Made by a program: the position numbers and the translations under genes. The notes under the pieces were generated by a model. It had not been told where the DNA came from, did no database searches, and was given only the letters and a program-made list of their open reading frames with translations. A stretch of 13,163 nucleotides of DNA from Phyllobacteriaceae bacterium UBA1940 (lineage in GTDB: Bacteria; Pseudomonadota; Alphaproteobacteria; Rhizobiales; Rhizobiaceae), in assembly GCA_002336975.1 (NCBI GenBank), contig DDFA01000125.1, positions 1-13,163 on the forward strand. The letters run 5' to 3'. How positions within the stretch are numbered: the stretch's first letter is position 1; each line of letters starts with the position of its first letter. Shown here piece by piece: positions 1 through 6,968 of the stretch.

Positions 1-71
1 TCTGGGCCGTGCTGGTGCCCGGCCGTGAGCGTGCCGACAGCCTCACCCGGCTGGTCCAGCCGGCCGAGTGA
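1..71 (+). CDS. norB: 3' end of an upstream gene, probably norB (nitric oxide reductase large subunit)
   Basis: An open frame runs from the window edge (first whole codon at position 3) to a TGA at 69-71. It encodes a 22-residue hydrophilic tail beginning WAVLVPGRERADS and ending RLVQPAE. No diagnostic domain lies in this piece. The name rests on context only: in alphaproteobacterial nor operons the order is norC-norB-norQ-norD, and the next gene here is norQ on the same strand. NorB is the membrane subunit (heme b, heme b3 and non-heme FeB) that reduces NO to N2O, and the product of norQ acts on it. The tail alone could belong to another protein. Confidence 0.55.
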   Translation, partial: WAVLVPGRERADSLTRLVQPAE

Positions 72-77
72 GCGCTG

Positions 78-105
78 GCCGGCCCCGTCATCCCGCGGGG
101 CCGGC
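78..105 (+). repeat. Intercistronic hairpin between norB(?) and norQ
   Basis: A perfect 10-bp inverted repeat, GCCGGCCCCG (78-87) and CGGGGCCGGC (96-105), has an 8-nt loop. No T-run follows (the next bases are ACTTCCCC), so it is not a classical terminator. It lies in the 64-nt spacer between the upstream stop and the norQ start. By inference it could stabilise the 3' end of the norCB message or reduce read-through into norQD, whose products are needed in smaller amounts. Confidence 0.5.
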
Positions 106-135
106 ACTTCCCCTCTATAAATCTGGAGTCCCGAC

Positions 136-939
136 ATGAACGTGATGCTCAAGGCCGCTGCCGCCGATATTCCCGCCTACAGCCCCTCCGGCAACGAATG
201 CGACCTGTTCGAGAAGGCCTGGACGCGCCAGCTCCCCCTGCTGTTGAAGGGACCGACCGGCTGCGGCAAGACCCGCTTCGTCGGCCACATGGCCGCAAAG
301 CTCGGCCTGCCGCTCTCGACGGTATCCTGCCACGACGACCTTTCCGCCGCCGACCTCACCGGCCGCTATCTCCTCAAGGGCGGCGATACGGTCTGGGTCG
401 ATGGTCCGCTGACGCGCGCCGTGCGCGAGGGGGGTGTGTGCTATCTCGACGAGATCGTGGAAGCGCGCAAGGACGTCGCGGTCGTGCTGCACCCGCTGAC
501 AGACGACCGGCGCATCCTGCCGCTGGAGCGCACCGGCGAAGTGCTGGAAGCGCCGGCCGGCTTCATGCTCGTCGTCTCCTACAATCCCGGTTACCAGAAC
601 CTCCTGAAGGCGCTGAAGCCTTCCACCCGCCAGCGCTTCGTCGCCATCGAATTCGACTTCCTGCCGAAGGCCGAGGAGGTCGCCGTCGTTTCCAGCGAAA
701 GCGGGCTGGACGAGGGGCGCGTCGCGCCGCTGGTCGCACTGGCGCACCGGCTGCGCGCGCTGAAGGGGCACGACCTCGAGGAGGGCGTCTCCACGCGCCT
801 CCTCGTCTATTGCGCCTGCCTCATCGACAGCGGCATGGACATGCGCTCCGCCGTGCGCGCGGCGATGATCGAGCCCTTGACCGATGAGCCGGACGTGCGC
901 GCCGCGCTTCTCGAAATCGCCGATGCGATGATCCGGTGA
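136..939 (+). CDS. norQ: NorQ, MoxR-type AAA+ ATPase that activates nitric oxide reductase
   Basis: This 267-residue cytoplasmic AAA+ ATPase belongs to the NorQ/CbbQ group. Visible motifs are Walker A GPTGCGKT at residues 39-46, Walker B VCYLDE at 101-106, a sensor-1-like SYNPG at 148-152 and a likely arginine-finger segment STRQRF at 163-168. Length fits the family. NorQ and the VWA protein NorD together are known to be required for insertion of the non-heme iron (FeB) into NorB, so it acts as a chaperone at the inner face of the membrane. The start is the ATG at 136, with GGAG at 125-128 as ribosome binding site. Only 9 nt separate its stop from norD, so the two are co-transcribed. A TATAAAT-like string at 115-121 could be a weak internal promoter, but no -35 element is evident. 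Confidence 0.96.
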   Translation: MNVMLKAAAADIPAYSPSGNECDLFEKAWTRQLPLLLKGPTGCGKTRFVGHMAAKLGLPLSTVSCHDDLSAADLTGRYLLKGGDTVWVDGPLTRAVREGGVCYLDEIVEARKDVAVVLHPLTDDRRILPLERTGEVLEAPAGFMLVVSYNPGYQNLLKALKPSTRQRFVAIEFDFLPKAEEVAVVSSESGLDEGRVAPLVALAHRLRALKGHDLEEGVSTRLLVYCACLIDSGMDMRSAVRAAMIEPLTDEPDVRAALLEIADAMIR

Positions 940-948
940 GGCCCCGCC

Positions 949-2850
949 ATGCTGGATTTCCTGGAGCTTGAGGAGACCGTCGGCCGGGCCTGGCACCGGC
1001 TGGTCGGCAATACCGGAAGCTGGCCGCGCCATCCGGACCAGGCCGTGCGGCTGGAGGATATCCGCCCCGTGCTCGCCGTCTGCTTCCGCGGTTTCGGCGG
1101 GGAGGCGGCGGTGCAGATCGCGCCGGCGCGCGGGCGCACGTCCACGCACCGGCTCCGGTTCCGCCAGCGCCTCGGCCTTGGCGAGGAGAAGCTGGTGCAG
1201 CCCGGCCGCGACCACGCGACCGTCATGCTGCCCGGCGCGATCGATTTCTTCCCGGATCGCCGTCTCAACCGCGATCTCTATATCTGGCTTGCCGCCGCCA
1301 TGGCGCTGATGCCGCTCGATCCCATCGCCGAGAGCGATCCGCTCCAGCGCGACCTTGCCGTGCTCCGGCGCGCGGAGGCGACGACGAAGGCGGTGCTTGC
1401 GGCCTTCCCGGGCCTTACCCGCTCCTACCGTCGGCTTGCCGCCGCGATGCTGAAGGCGCGCCAGCATCGGCCGCTTCCCTCCATCGAGCGCCATGTCGAG
1501 AACCGCGTCCTCAGCCTCCTCAGCAAAGGCGCGGGCCTTGCCGACGAGACGCTGCCGGTGATCTTCCCGCACCGCGCGCCGGCCGGCTACCTGCCCATGC
1601 TGCCCGTGCCGCTCTGGCCCGACGCACTTCTGCGCGAAGAAGGCGAGGGGCGCGGCGAGGATGAGGACCAGCCGGCAACGGGCGGCGCGCCCGAGACGGC
1701 GGAAACCGCCCGCCATGTGGCGCTGCGCGAGAAGGCGGAGAACCGCAAGGGCGAGCGCAGCCCCTTCATCCTCAACCGCTTCGAGAAGATCCTGGCGATG
1801 GCCGAGATGGTCAATGTCGACCGCCCCGGCGACGACAGCGACGACCACGATTCTTCGGCCGCCGACGAACTGGACGACATGACGCTCGGCGAGCGCAAGG
1901 GACGCCCCGCCGCCCGCTTCCGCTTCGATCTCGACCTGCCGCCCGAAGCGCTCGATCGCACGTCGCTGACGGGCGAATACACCTATCCCGAATGGGATTA
2001 CCGCTCGGCGACCTATCTGCCGGATCATTGCCGGGTGCTGGCCTCACCCGCGCCGGACACGGCCGCCGTGCCCGAGGCCGACGCCGACACGAAGAGCCTC
2101 ATCCGTCGCGTGCGCCGGCAGTTCGAGGTGTTGCGGCCGCGCCGCGAGATGCTGCGCGCGCAGATCGACGGCGCCGAACTCGATCTCGACGCGGTGGTCC
2201 GGGCGCGCTGCGACCTTGCCGCCGGCGGGCCGGGCAGCGACCGCATCCACCTGATGAGCCGTCCGCAGGCGCACGACCTCGCCGTCACCATCCTCGTCGA
2301 CGTCTCGCTGTCCACCGACGCCTGGTTCGACAACCGCCGGGTGCTCGATGTCGAGAAGGAAGCGCTGCTGGTGCTCTCGCACGGCCTTGCCGCCTGCGGC
2401 GACAGCCACTCGATCCTCACCTTCACCTCGCGCCGCCGCTCCTGGGTGCGCGTGGAGACGGTGAAGGATTTCGGTGAGCCGATGGGCCATGGCGTGGAGG
2501 CGCGCATCGCGGCGCTGAAGCCGGGCTTCTACACCCGCATCGGCCCGGCGATCCGCCATGCGGCGGCGAAGCTCCGCGAGCAGCCGAGCCGGCGCAAGCT
2601 CCTGCTGATCCTCACCGATGGCAAGCCGAACGACGTCGACCACTACGAGGGACGCTTTGCGCTGGAGGACAGCCGCAGGGCCGTCAATGAGGCGCGGCGT
2701 ACGGGTCTCAGCGTGTTCGGGGTGACGGTCGACCGGGAGGCGCAGGCCTATGTGCCGGCCATGTTCGGCCGCAACGGCTACGCCATCGTCAGCAATATCG
2801 CCCGGCTGCCTGCGGCGCTGCCGGCGATCTATCGCGGTCTCGTGGGATAG
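949..2850 (+). CDS. norD: NorD, von Willebrand factor A protein required for nitric oxide reductase activation
   Basis: The product has 633 residues, the usual length for NorD. The C-terminal third is a VWA domain. It carries an intact MIDAS metal site, DVSLS at residues 451-455 (the DxSxS motif), and the TDG loop at 556-558 preceded by a hydrophobic strand. The central region (about residues 225-320) is a highly charged, acidic linker of probable low structure. The N-terminal part is helical and specific to the NorD family. Known role: partner of the NorQ ATPase in delivering FeB to the NorB subunit. The start ATG lies 9 nt after the norQ stop, with GAGG at 938-941 overlapping that stop codon, which points to translational coupling. 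A strong terminator follows at 2870-2905. Confidence 0.95.
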   Translation: MLDFLELEETVGRAWHRLVGNTGSWPRHPDQAVRLEDIRPVLAVCFRGFGGEAAVQIAPARGRTSTHRLRFRQRLGLGEEKLVQPGRDHATVMLPGAIDFFPDRRLNRDLYIWLAAAMALMPLDPIAESDPLQRDLAVLRRAEATTKAVLAAFPGLTRSYRRLAAAMLKARQHRPLPSIERHVENRVLSLLSKGAGLADETLPVIFPHRAPAGYLPMLPVPLWPDALLREEGEGRGEDEDQPATGGAPETAETARHVALREKAENRKGERSPFILNRFEKILAMAEMVNVDRPGDDSDDHDSSAADELDDMTLGERKGRPAARFRFDLDLPPEALDRTSLTGEYTYPEWDYRSATYLPDHCRVLASPAPDTAAVPEADADTKSLIRRVRRQFEVLRPRREMLRAQIDGAELDLDAVVRARCDLAAGGPGSDRIHLMSRPQAHDLAVTILVDVSLSTDAWFDNRRVLDVEKEALLVLSHGLAACGDSHSILTFTSRRRSWVRVETVKDFGEPMGHGVEARIAALKPGFYTRIGPAIRHAAAKLREQPSRRKLLLILTDGKPNDVDHYEGRFALEDSRRAVNEARRTGLSVFGVTVDREAQAYVPAMFGRNGYAIVSNIARLPAALPAIYRGLVG

Positions 2851-2869
2851 AGGGCACGGGATCTGCGAA

Positions 2870-2905
2870 GGAAGGCCCGGCGTGCCGCACCACGCCGGGC
2901 CTTCC
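2870..2905. terminator. Bidirectional terminator between convergent norD and hemN
   Basis: A perfect 15-bp inverted repeat, GGAAGGCCCGGCGTG (2870-2884) and CACGCCGGGCCTTCC (2891-2905), has a 6-nt loop. On the plus strand GCGTTT follows; on the minus strand TTCGC follows. It lies inside the 60-nt gap between the norD stop (2850) and the hemN stop (2911), so it can serve both transcripts. The T-tract is short, but the stem is long and GC-rich. Confidence 0.8.
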
Positions 2906-2910
2906 GCGTT

Positions 2911-4263
2911 TCAGGCGGCCTTGCTGTGCGTGCGGGCCGACTGGTCGATATAGGCGTCGAAGGCGGCCGCGACGGCGCGGATGATGAAGCGGTGGTCCTG
3001 CCGCACGGTGACCCTGCCGCCGGTTATATCGACGGCGCCGTCATCCTTGAGCGCGGCCAGTTTCGCGTTGCCCTGCAGCAGCGGTGCGGCGTCGAAGCCA
3101 TGGCGGGCGGCGATGGCGGCGATATCGGCGGAGAAATCGCACATCAGCCGCTCGATGATCTCGGCGCGCAGCCGGTCCTCGGTGGTCAGCCGGTAGCCCT
3201 TGACGGTGGCGAGGCGGCCGGTGGCGATGCGCTGGGCATAGACGCCCGGCGGCACCTCGTTCTGGATGTAGCCTTCCGGCGTGCGGCCGATGGCCGAAGC
3301 GCCGAAGCCGATCAGCGTTTCGCAGGCATCCGTCGTATAGCCCTGGAAATTGCGGCGCAGCCGGCCGCGTTTTGCCGCGAGCGCAAGGCTGTCGCCCGGC
3401 AGCGCATAATGGTCGAGGCCGATGCGGACATAGCCGGCCTCGGCAAGCGTTTCGGCGATGGCCTCGGCCTGCTCGGCGCGGGCGGGGGCGTCCGGCAGGG
3501 CGCGCTCGTCGATCAGCCGCTGGTGCTTCTTGAAGGAGGGGATGTGGGCGTAGCCGAAGACGGCGAAGCGTTCCGGCCGCATGGCGACGGCCGCCTTCGC
3601 GGTCGAAATGCAGGAGGCGACCGTCTGGTGCGGCAGGCCGTAGATCAGGTCGAAATTGATGCCGCCGACGCCGGCCGCGCGCAGCCGCGTCACCGCCTCG
3701 GCGGTCTGCGCCTCGCTCTGCATGCGGTTGATGGCCTTCTGCACGACGGGATCGAAGCTCTGCACGCCGAGGCTGGCGCGGGTGACGCCGGCCGTGCCGA
3801 GCGCCGCCGCCATTTCCGCCGTCAGCGTGCGCGGATCGATCTCGACGGCGATCTCCGCGCCGGGCGCAAGGCCGAAGCGGGCGTTCATGAGGCCGATCAG
3901 GTCACAGAATTCCTGCGGCTGCATGATGGTCGGCGTGCCGCCGCCGAAATGGATATGCCGGATGCGAAGGCGGCGCTCGACCCGCTGCGCGACGAGGTCG
4001 ATCTCCTTGCGCAGCATGTCGATGTAATCGAGGATCGGCTCGTCGCGCTGGGTGATGGTGGTGTGGCAGCCGCAGTACCAGCACATGGAGCGACAGAAGG
4101 GAATGTGCAGGTAGAGCGAGGCGTCCGTGCCGGGCGTAATGCCGGAGAGCCAGTCGCCATAGGTGCCGGCTCCGACCACCGGGGCGAAGGCCGGTGCCGT
4201 CGGGTAGCTCGTATAGCGCGGCAGGCGCGCCTCGCCGTATTTCTCGATTAGGGCCTGTTGCAT
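2911..4263 (-). CDS. hemN: Oxygen-independent coproporphyrinogen III dehydrogenase (radical SAM)
   Basis: This 450-residue protein matches the usual length of HemN. The radical-SAM cluster motif is at C57, C61 and C64, followed by C66 (CRSMCWYCGC), as in characterised HemN enzymes; HFGGGTPT follows in the SAM-binding region. The N-terminal RYTSYPTAP and the later YTTDACETLIGFGASAIG segments are also typical. The enzyme converts coproporphyrinogen III to protoporphyrinogen IX using SAM instead of oxygen, in the cytoplasm. It feeds heme to Nor, Nap cytochromes and anaerobic oxidases. The start is the ATG at 4263, preceded on the minus strand by GGAAAGGAAAG; upstream in-frame codons lack a site. 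It is convergent with norD and divergent from the DUF2249 operon. A TTG-N8-CAA box at 4322-4335 suggests activation by NnrR or a relative. Confidence 0.95.
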   Translation of the reverse strand: MQQALIEKYGEARLPRYTSYPTAPAFAPVVGAGTYGDWLSGITPGTDASLYLHIPFCRSMCWYCGCHTTITQRDEPILDYIDMLRKEIDLVAQRVERRLRIRHIHFGGGTPTIMQPQEFCDLIGLMNARFGLAPGAEIAVEIDPRTLTAEMAAALGTAGVTRASLGVQSFDPVVQKAINRMQSEAQTAEAVTRLRAAGVGGINFDLIYGLPHQTVASCISTAKAAVAMRPERFAVFGYAHIPSFKKHQRLIDERALPDAPARAEQAEAIAETLAEAGYVRIGLDHYALPGDSLALAAKRGRLRRNFQGYTTDACETLIGFGASAIGRTPEGYIQNEVPPGVYAQRIATGRLATVKGYRLTTEDRLRAEIIERLMCDFSADIAAIAARHGFDAAPLLQGNAKLAALKDDGAVDITGGRVTVRQDHRFIIRAVAAAFDAYIDQSARTHSKAA

Positions 4264-4293
4264 CTGCTTTCCTTTCCGGTCTCGTTTGCGCAA

Positions 4294-4335
4294 AGCCTAG
4301 GAGCGGGCGGCACGTCCTTCTTTGCGAAAAGCCAA
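4294..4335 (-). promoter_or_regulatory. Predicted NnrR-type promoter of hemN
   Basis: A TTG-N8-CAA palindrome (TTGCGAAAAGCCAA, 4322-4335, centre 4328.5) lies 65 nt upstream of the hemN start. On the minus strand a -10-like TAGGCT occupies 4299-4294, its centre 32 nt from the palindrome centre. That spacing is expected when an activator sits at -41.5 (class II Crp/Fnr-type promoter). The inferred transcription start is near 4287, giving a short leader. A separate perfect palindrome, TTTGCGCAAA, spans 4285-4294; it lacks the 8-nt spacer. Confidence 0.6.
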
Positions 4336-4370
4336 GCAGCGGGGCGTGAGGCCCTGAAATCCCGAATTGT

Positions 4371-4412
4371 TTGCGCAGGGTCAAAGTGGCGGGCAGGCGG
4401 TGGGGTTAGCGT
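4371..4412 (+). promoter_or_regulatory. Predicted NnrR-type promoter of the DUF2249 operon
   Basis: A TTG-N8-CAA box (TTGCGCAGGGTCAA, 4371-4384, centre 4377.5) is extended to TTTG...CAAA by one more matching pair. A -10-like TAGCGT lies at 4407-4412, its centre 32 nt downstream of the box centre. No -35 hexamer of the housekeeping type is visible, as expected for an activator-dependent promoter. The inferred start is near 4419, giving a leader of about 68 nt before the ATG at 4487. The box is 49 nt from the hemN box, so one regulator could serve both directions. Confidence 0.6.
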
Positions 4413-4486
4413 CAGGCGGTTCCGGTCGGGTCGGGCCGCGCCTTTCCGGAACAGGATCGGAGCGGCCGGGACGGAACAGCAGAACC

Positions 4487-4765
4487 ATGTCAGAGACCCT
4501 GGAAAAACCCCTGATCGACGTGCGCGTCATTCCCCCGCGTGAGCGTCATCCGCGCATCTTCGGCATGCTTGGCGCGCTGACGCCCGGCCAGTCGATGCTG
4601 ATCACAAGCGACCACGACCCGCGCCCGCTGCACTACCAGCTCGAAACCAATTTCCCCGGCCAGTTCGGCTGGGATTATCTCGAGCAGGGGCCGGAAGTCT
4701 GGCGCGTCGAGATCGACCGGCTGGAAGACGGCGGCTGCGACTGCTGCTGCGGCGCCGATCACTGA
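4487..4765 (+). CDS. Single-domain DUF2249 protein with a cysteine-rich C-terminus
   Basis: This small soluble protein has 92 residues and no signal peptide or membrane segment. Residues about 10-78 match the DUF2249 pattern: IDVR at the first strand, LTPGQ near 31-35, the family hallmark DHDPRPL at 42-48, then GWDYLEQGPEVWRVEI. DUF2249 has no established biochemical role; its genes are often seen near nitric oxide and nitrogen oxide genes, hemerythrins and iron-sulfur assembly genes. Unusually, the last residues read DGGCDCCCGADH, with cysteines at 84, 86, 87 and 88 and a terminal His, suggesting metal or cluster binding or a redox role (inference). The start ATG is chosen because it begins the conserved region; its ribosome binding site is weak. 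It heads a four-gene operon; the next gene starts 25 nt downstream. Confidence 0.85.
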   Translation: MSETLEKPLIDVRVIPPRERHPRIFGMLGALTPGQSMLITSDHDPRPLHYQLETNFPGQFGWDYLEQGPEVWRVEIDRLEDGGCDCCCGADH

Positions 4766-4790
4766 AACGAGCGCGGCGAAGGGAACCGAC

Positions 4791-6149
4791 ATGCCGGGCG
4801 CAACACTTTCCCGCTGGACCATGTCCTACTTCGCCGCCGCCTGCCTCATGCTCGTTCTCGGGCAGGGGCTGATGGTTGCCGGCTACGGCTATCCCTTCGC
4901 CGATGTGAGCGCGCCGGAAACGCTGGCGCTCGTCCATATCCTCGCCATCGGCTGGCTGAGCCTCCTGATGGCCGGCGCGCTGTTGCAGTTCGTGCCCGTG
5001 CTGGTCGCCCGGCCGATCGTCGGCGGGCGTTTCGCCGCGCCGGCTCTCGTGCTGCTTCTCTGCGGGCTGAGCGCCCTTGTCGGCGGGTTCATTTCGCTGT
5101 CCGGGGCGGTCGACCTGCCGCTCGTCCTCCTGCCGGGTGGTGGCGCGCTGCTGCTCGCCGGCTTCGGACTGTTCGCCGGCATCCTTGCCGCAACGCTTCA
5201 TGCCGCGCGCCCCCTGCCGCTTCCCGCCCGTTTCGTCGCCACCGGCCTTTTCGCGCTCGTCGGCGCGGCTCTTATCGGCTCGGCCTTCACGGCGGCTCTG
5301 TCCGGTGTCGTGGAAAGCGCCTGGATCGACCGGCTCGTCGCCGATGGCGTCGGCCTGCATGCCGCGCTCGGCCTCGGCGGCTGGCTGAGCGCGACGGCGG
5401 CGGGGGTCAGCTACCGGCTGTTTTCGATGTTCCTGCTCGCCCCGGAAGTCGAGCGGACGACGAGCCGCGCCGCCTGGTGGGGCATGAGCCTTGCGGCCGG
5501 CCTCGTGGTATTGGCGGCGGTGCTGGTGCTGTCCGGGATTTTCGGTGCGCCGATTCTCTTTGCCGCCGCGCTGCTGCTGGCGCTCGTGGCGGTCGGTTTC
5601 TACGGTGCGGATGTCGTGCATATCTACCGGGCGCGCAAGCGCAAGCAGGCGGAGTTGAACATCCGCGCCAGCCTTGCCGCCCTCGCTCTCTTCGTCCTTT
5701 CCCTCGTCCTTCTGAATGTGCCGGCGCTCCGGGCGGGCGATCTGCTGCCGGCCGTCGTCTATCTCTTCGTGTTCGGCTGGCTCACCGGGCTCGGGCTTGC
5801 CCAGCTCTACAAGATCGTCGCCTTTCTCACCTGGCTGGAAGCCTATGGGCCGCTGCTCGGCCGCACGCCGGTGCCGCGGGTGCAGGATCTTGTCGACGAG
5901 CATCGTGCGCATATCCTGTTCCGGGTCTATTATGGCGCGGTGACCGTGGCGGCGCTGGCGCTTGCCACGGGCGTGACCGGGCTCTTCCGCGTGGCGGTGG
6001 CGGCGCAGCTTCTTGCGACGCTCTGCCTCATCCGCGAGTTCATCCGGGCGCGCCGCCTTGCCATCGTGCCGGCCGCCCTGCGCGCGCCGGCCGGCATGGT
6101 GCGCCCGCATCTCTTCCTCCCTCTATCCGCTTTCCAAGGAGATAAATGA
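4791..6149 (+). CDS. Polytopic membrane protein of NnrS-like / heme-copper-oxidase-like type, function unassigned
   Basis: The 452-residue product is strongly hydrophobic, with about 12 predicted transmembrane segments over residues 12-420. Two helices carry a similar histidine pattern: H49 followed by IGWLS, and H190 followed by GGWLS, 141 residues apart. This resembles an internal repeat of potential heme or metal ligands, as seen in NnrS and heme-copper oxidase subunit I families. A KIVAFLTWLEAYGP segment (341-354) lies in a loop after a helix. I do not recognise a characterised homologue. A position in the inner membrane with a heme- or copper-related role in NO metabolism is inference. 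The ATG at 4791 has GAAGGGA at 4778-4784. The stop TGA (6147-6149) overlaps the first candidate start of the next gene, indicating coupling. Confidence 0.85.
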   Translation: MPGATLSRWTMSYFAAACLMLVLGQGLMVAGYGYPFADVSAPETLALVHILAIGWLSLLMAGALLQFVPVLVARPIVGGRFAAPALVLLLCGLSALVGGFISLSGAVDLPLVLLPGGGALLLAGFGLFAGILAATLHAARPLPLPARFVATGLFALVGAALIGSAFTAALSGVVESAWIDRLVADGVGLHAALGLGGWLSATAAGVSYRLFSMFLLAPEVERTTSRAAWWGMSLAAGLVVLAAVLVLSGIFGAPILFAAALLLALVAVGFYGADVVHIYRARKRKQAELNIRASLAALALFVLSLVLLNVPALRAGDLLPAVVYLFVFGWLTGLGLAQLYKIVAFLTWLEAYGPLLGRTPVPRVQDLVDEHRAHILFRVYYGAVTVAALALATGVTGLFRVAVAAQLLATLCLIREFIRARRLAIVPAALRAPAGMVRPHLFLPLSAFQGDK

Positions 6150-6682
6150 TGTCCGAGACTTCAACCGGGATCGCGCCGCACGTGCTCGATGTGCGCCCGA
6201 TCCTCAAGAGCGGCGGGGAGCCGTTCCAGGCGATCATGCAGGCCGTGCAGGGGCTGCAACCGGGGCAGGGGCTGAAGCTGCTGGCCACTTTTCGCCCCGT
6301 GCCGCTGTTCCGCGTGATGCAGGGCCGCGGCTTCGACCACAAGGACCGCGAGATCGGCGGCGGCGACTGGGAGGTGCTCTTCACGCCGCAGGCAGAGGCC
6401 GCGCCCGTCGAGATCTCCGTCGATGCGGACCGCCCGGAAACCTGGCCGGACCCATCCGACCATCTCGATCTTTCCGATCTCGATCCGCCGGAGCCGATGG
6501 TGCGCATCCTGGCGGCGGTCGAGGCGATGGAGCCGGGCGAGGTACTCTTCGCCGTGCTGTCGCGCGAGCCGGTCTTCCTCTTCCCGGAACTGACGCGGCG
6601 CGGCCACCAGTGGGCCGGCAATTTCGATGAAACGGGGTCCGCCTACCGCATCCTGGTGCGGATCGGCGAAGCGAAGGCCTGA
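6149..6682 (+). CDS. Tandem DUF2249 protein (two DUF2249-like units)
   Basis: The product is a soluble 177-residue protein with two DUF2249-like units. Unit 1 (about 12-80) has LDVR, LQPGQ and FRPVPLF; unit 2 (about 107-174) has a matching MEPGE and REPVFLF. Both lack the DHDP histidine of the single-domain paralogue at 4487, so the putative functional residue has been lost or changed. An acidic, Pro/Asp-rich linker joins the units. Two adjacent ATGs (6146 and 6149) are possible. AAGGAG at 6136-6141 is 4 nt from the first and 7 nt from the second, so I chose 6149; using 6146 adds one Met. The gene overlaps or abuts the membrane-protein stop, and only 5 nt separate it from the DUF59 gene. Function is unknown. 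Confidence 0.82.
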   Translation: MSETSTGIAPHVLDVRPILKSGGEPFQAIMQAVQGLQPGQGLKLLATFRPVPLFRVMQGRGFDHKDREIGGGDWEVLFTPQAEAAPVEISVDADRPETWPDPSDHLDLSDLDPPEPMVRILAAVEAMEPGEVLFAVLSREPVFLFPELTRRGHQWAGNFDETGSAYRILVRIGEAKA

Positions 6683-6687
6683 CAATC

Positions 6688-6963
6688 ATGGAAGAGGCGG
6701 ACATCCGCGACGCGCTGCGCGTCATCATCGACCCGGAGATCGGCAGGAACATCGTCGATCTCGGACTGGTCTACGACATTGCGGTGGAGCGGGGCGGCGT
6801 CGTTCGCGTCAGCATGACGACGACGACGCGGCTCTGCCCGGCGAGCGACTTCCTGCGGGAGGCGGTGGAGGTCTGCGTGGCGTCCCTGCCGGGGGTTACC
6901 CAGGCGGAGGTGCGGCTGACCTATGAGCCGCCCTGGACGCCGGACAGGATGTATCTGACGTAA
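6688..6963 (+). CDS. MIP18/PaaD-like (DUF59) metal-sulfur cluster protein
   Basis: This 91-residue protein belongs to the MIP18/PaaD/SufT family (DUF59). Diagnostic segments are IIDPEIGRNIVDLGLVYDI near 13-31, TTTTRLCP with the conserved Cys at residue 50, and the C-terminal PWTPDRM. Family members act in iron-sulfur cluster assembly or delivery to client proteins; the reactive Cys is retained here. It is the last gene of the four-gene operon, 5 nt after the tandem DUF2249 gene, and a hairpin terminator starts 6 nt after its stop. Given the NO-linked setting, a role in building or repairing Fe-S or related metal centres under nitrosative conditions is reasonable, but it is inference. It lacks the other parts of a SUF or phenylacetate system nearby. 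Confidence 0.9.
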   Translation: MEEADIRDALRVIIDPEIGRNIVDLGLVYDIAVERGGVVRVSMTTTTRLCPASDFLREAVEVCVASLPGVTQAEVRLTYEPPWTPDRMYLT

Positions 6964-6968
6964 ACAGG

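Noticed and set aside
115..121. TATAAAT before norQ as a separate promoter
   Set aside because: No -35 element or regulator box lies at a suitable distance; one AT-rich string alone is weak evidence.
115..2028. Long minus-strand open frame (637 codons) antisense to norQ and the first half of norD
   Set aside because: It lies fully opposite two well-supported genes, has low-complexity Arg/Ala/Gly-rich content and no recognisable domain. Long antisense frames are common in GC-rich DNA because stop codons are rare there.
2926..4251. Plus-strand open frame (441 codons) opposite hemN
   Set aside because: It mirrors the codon pattern of hemN, which has an intact radical-SAM motif. No ribosome binding site or domain supports it, and it would cross the hemN coding region almost entirely.
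4285..4294. Palindrome TTTGCGCAAA before hemN as a further regulator box
   Set aside because: Its arms resemble the TTG/CAA arms, but the spacer is 2 nt, not 8, and it sits at the inferred transcription start, so it does not fit a Crp/Fnr-family site.
4602..6110. Minus-strand open frame (502 codons) opposite the membrane protein gene
   Set aside because: Its translation is a run of charged residues (Arg, Glu, Gln, Gly), typical of the reverse complement of a hydrophobic GC-rich gene. The plus-strand frame has transmembrane helices and operon spacing.
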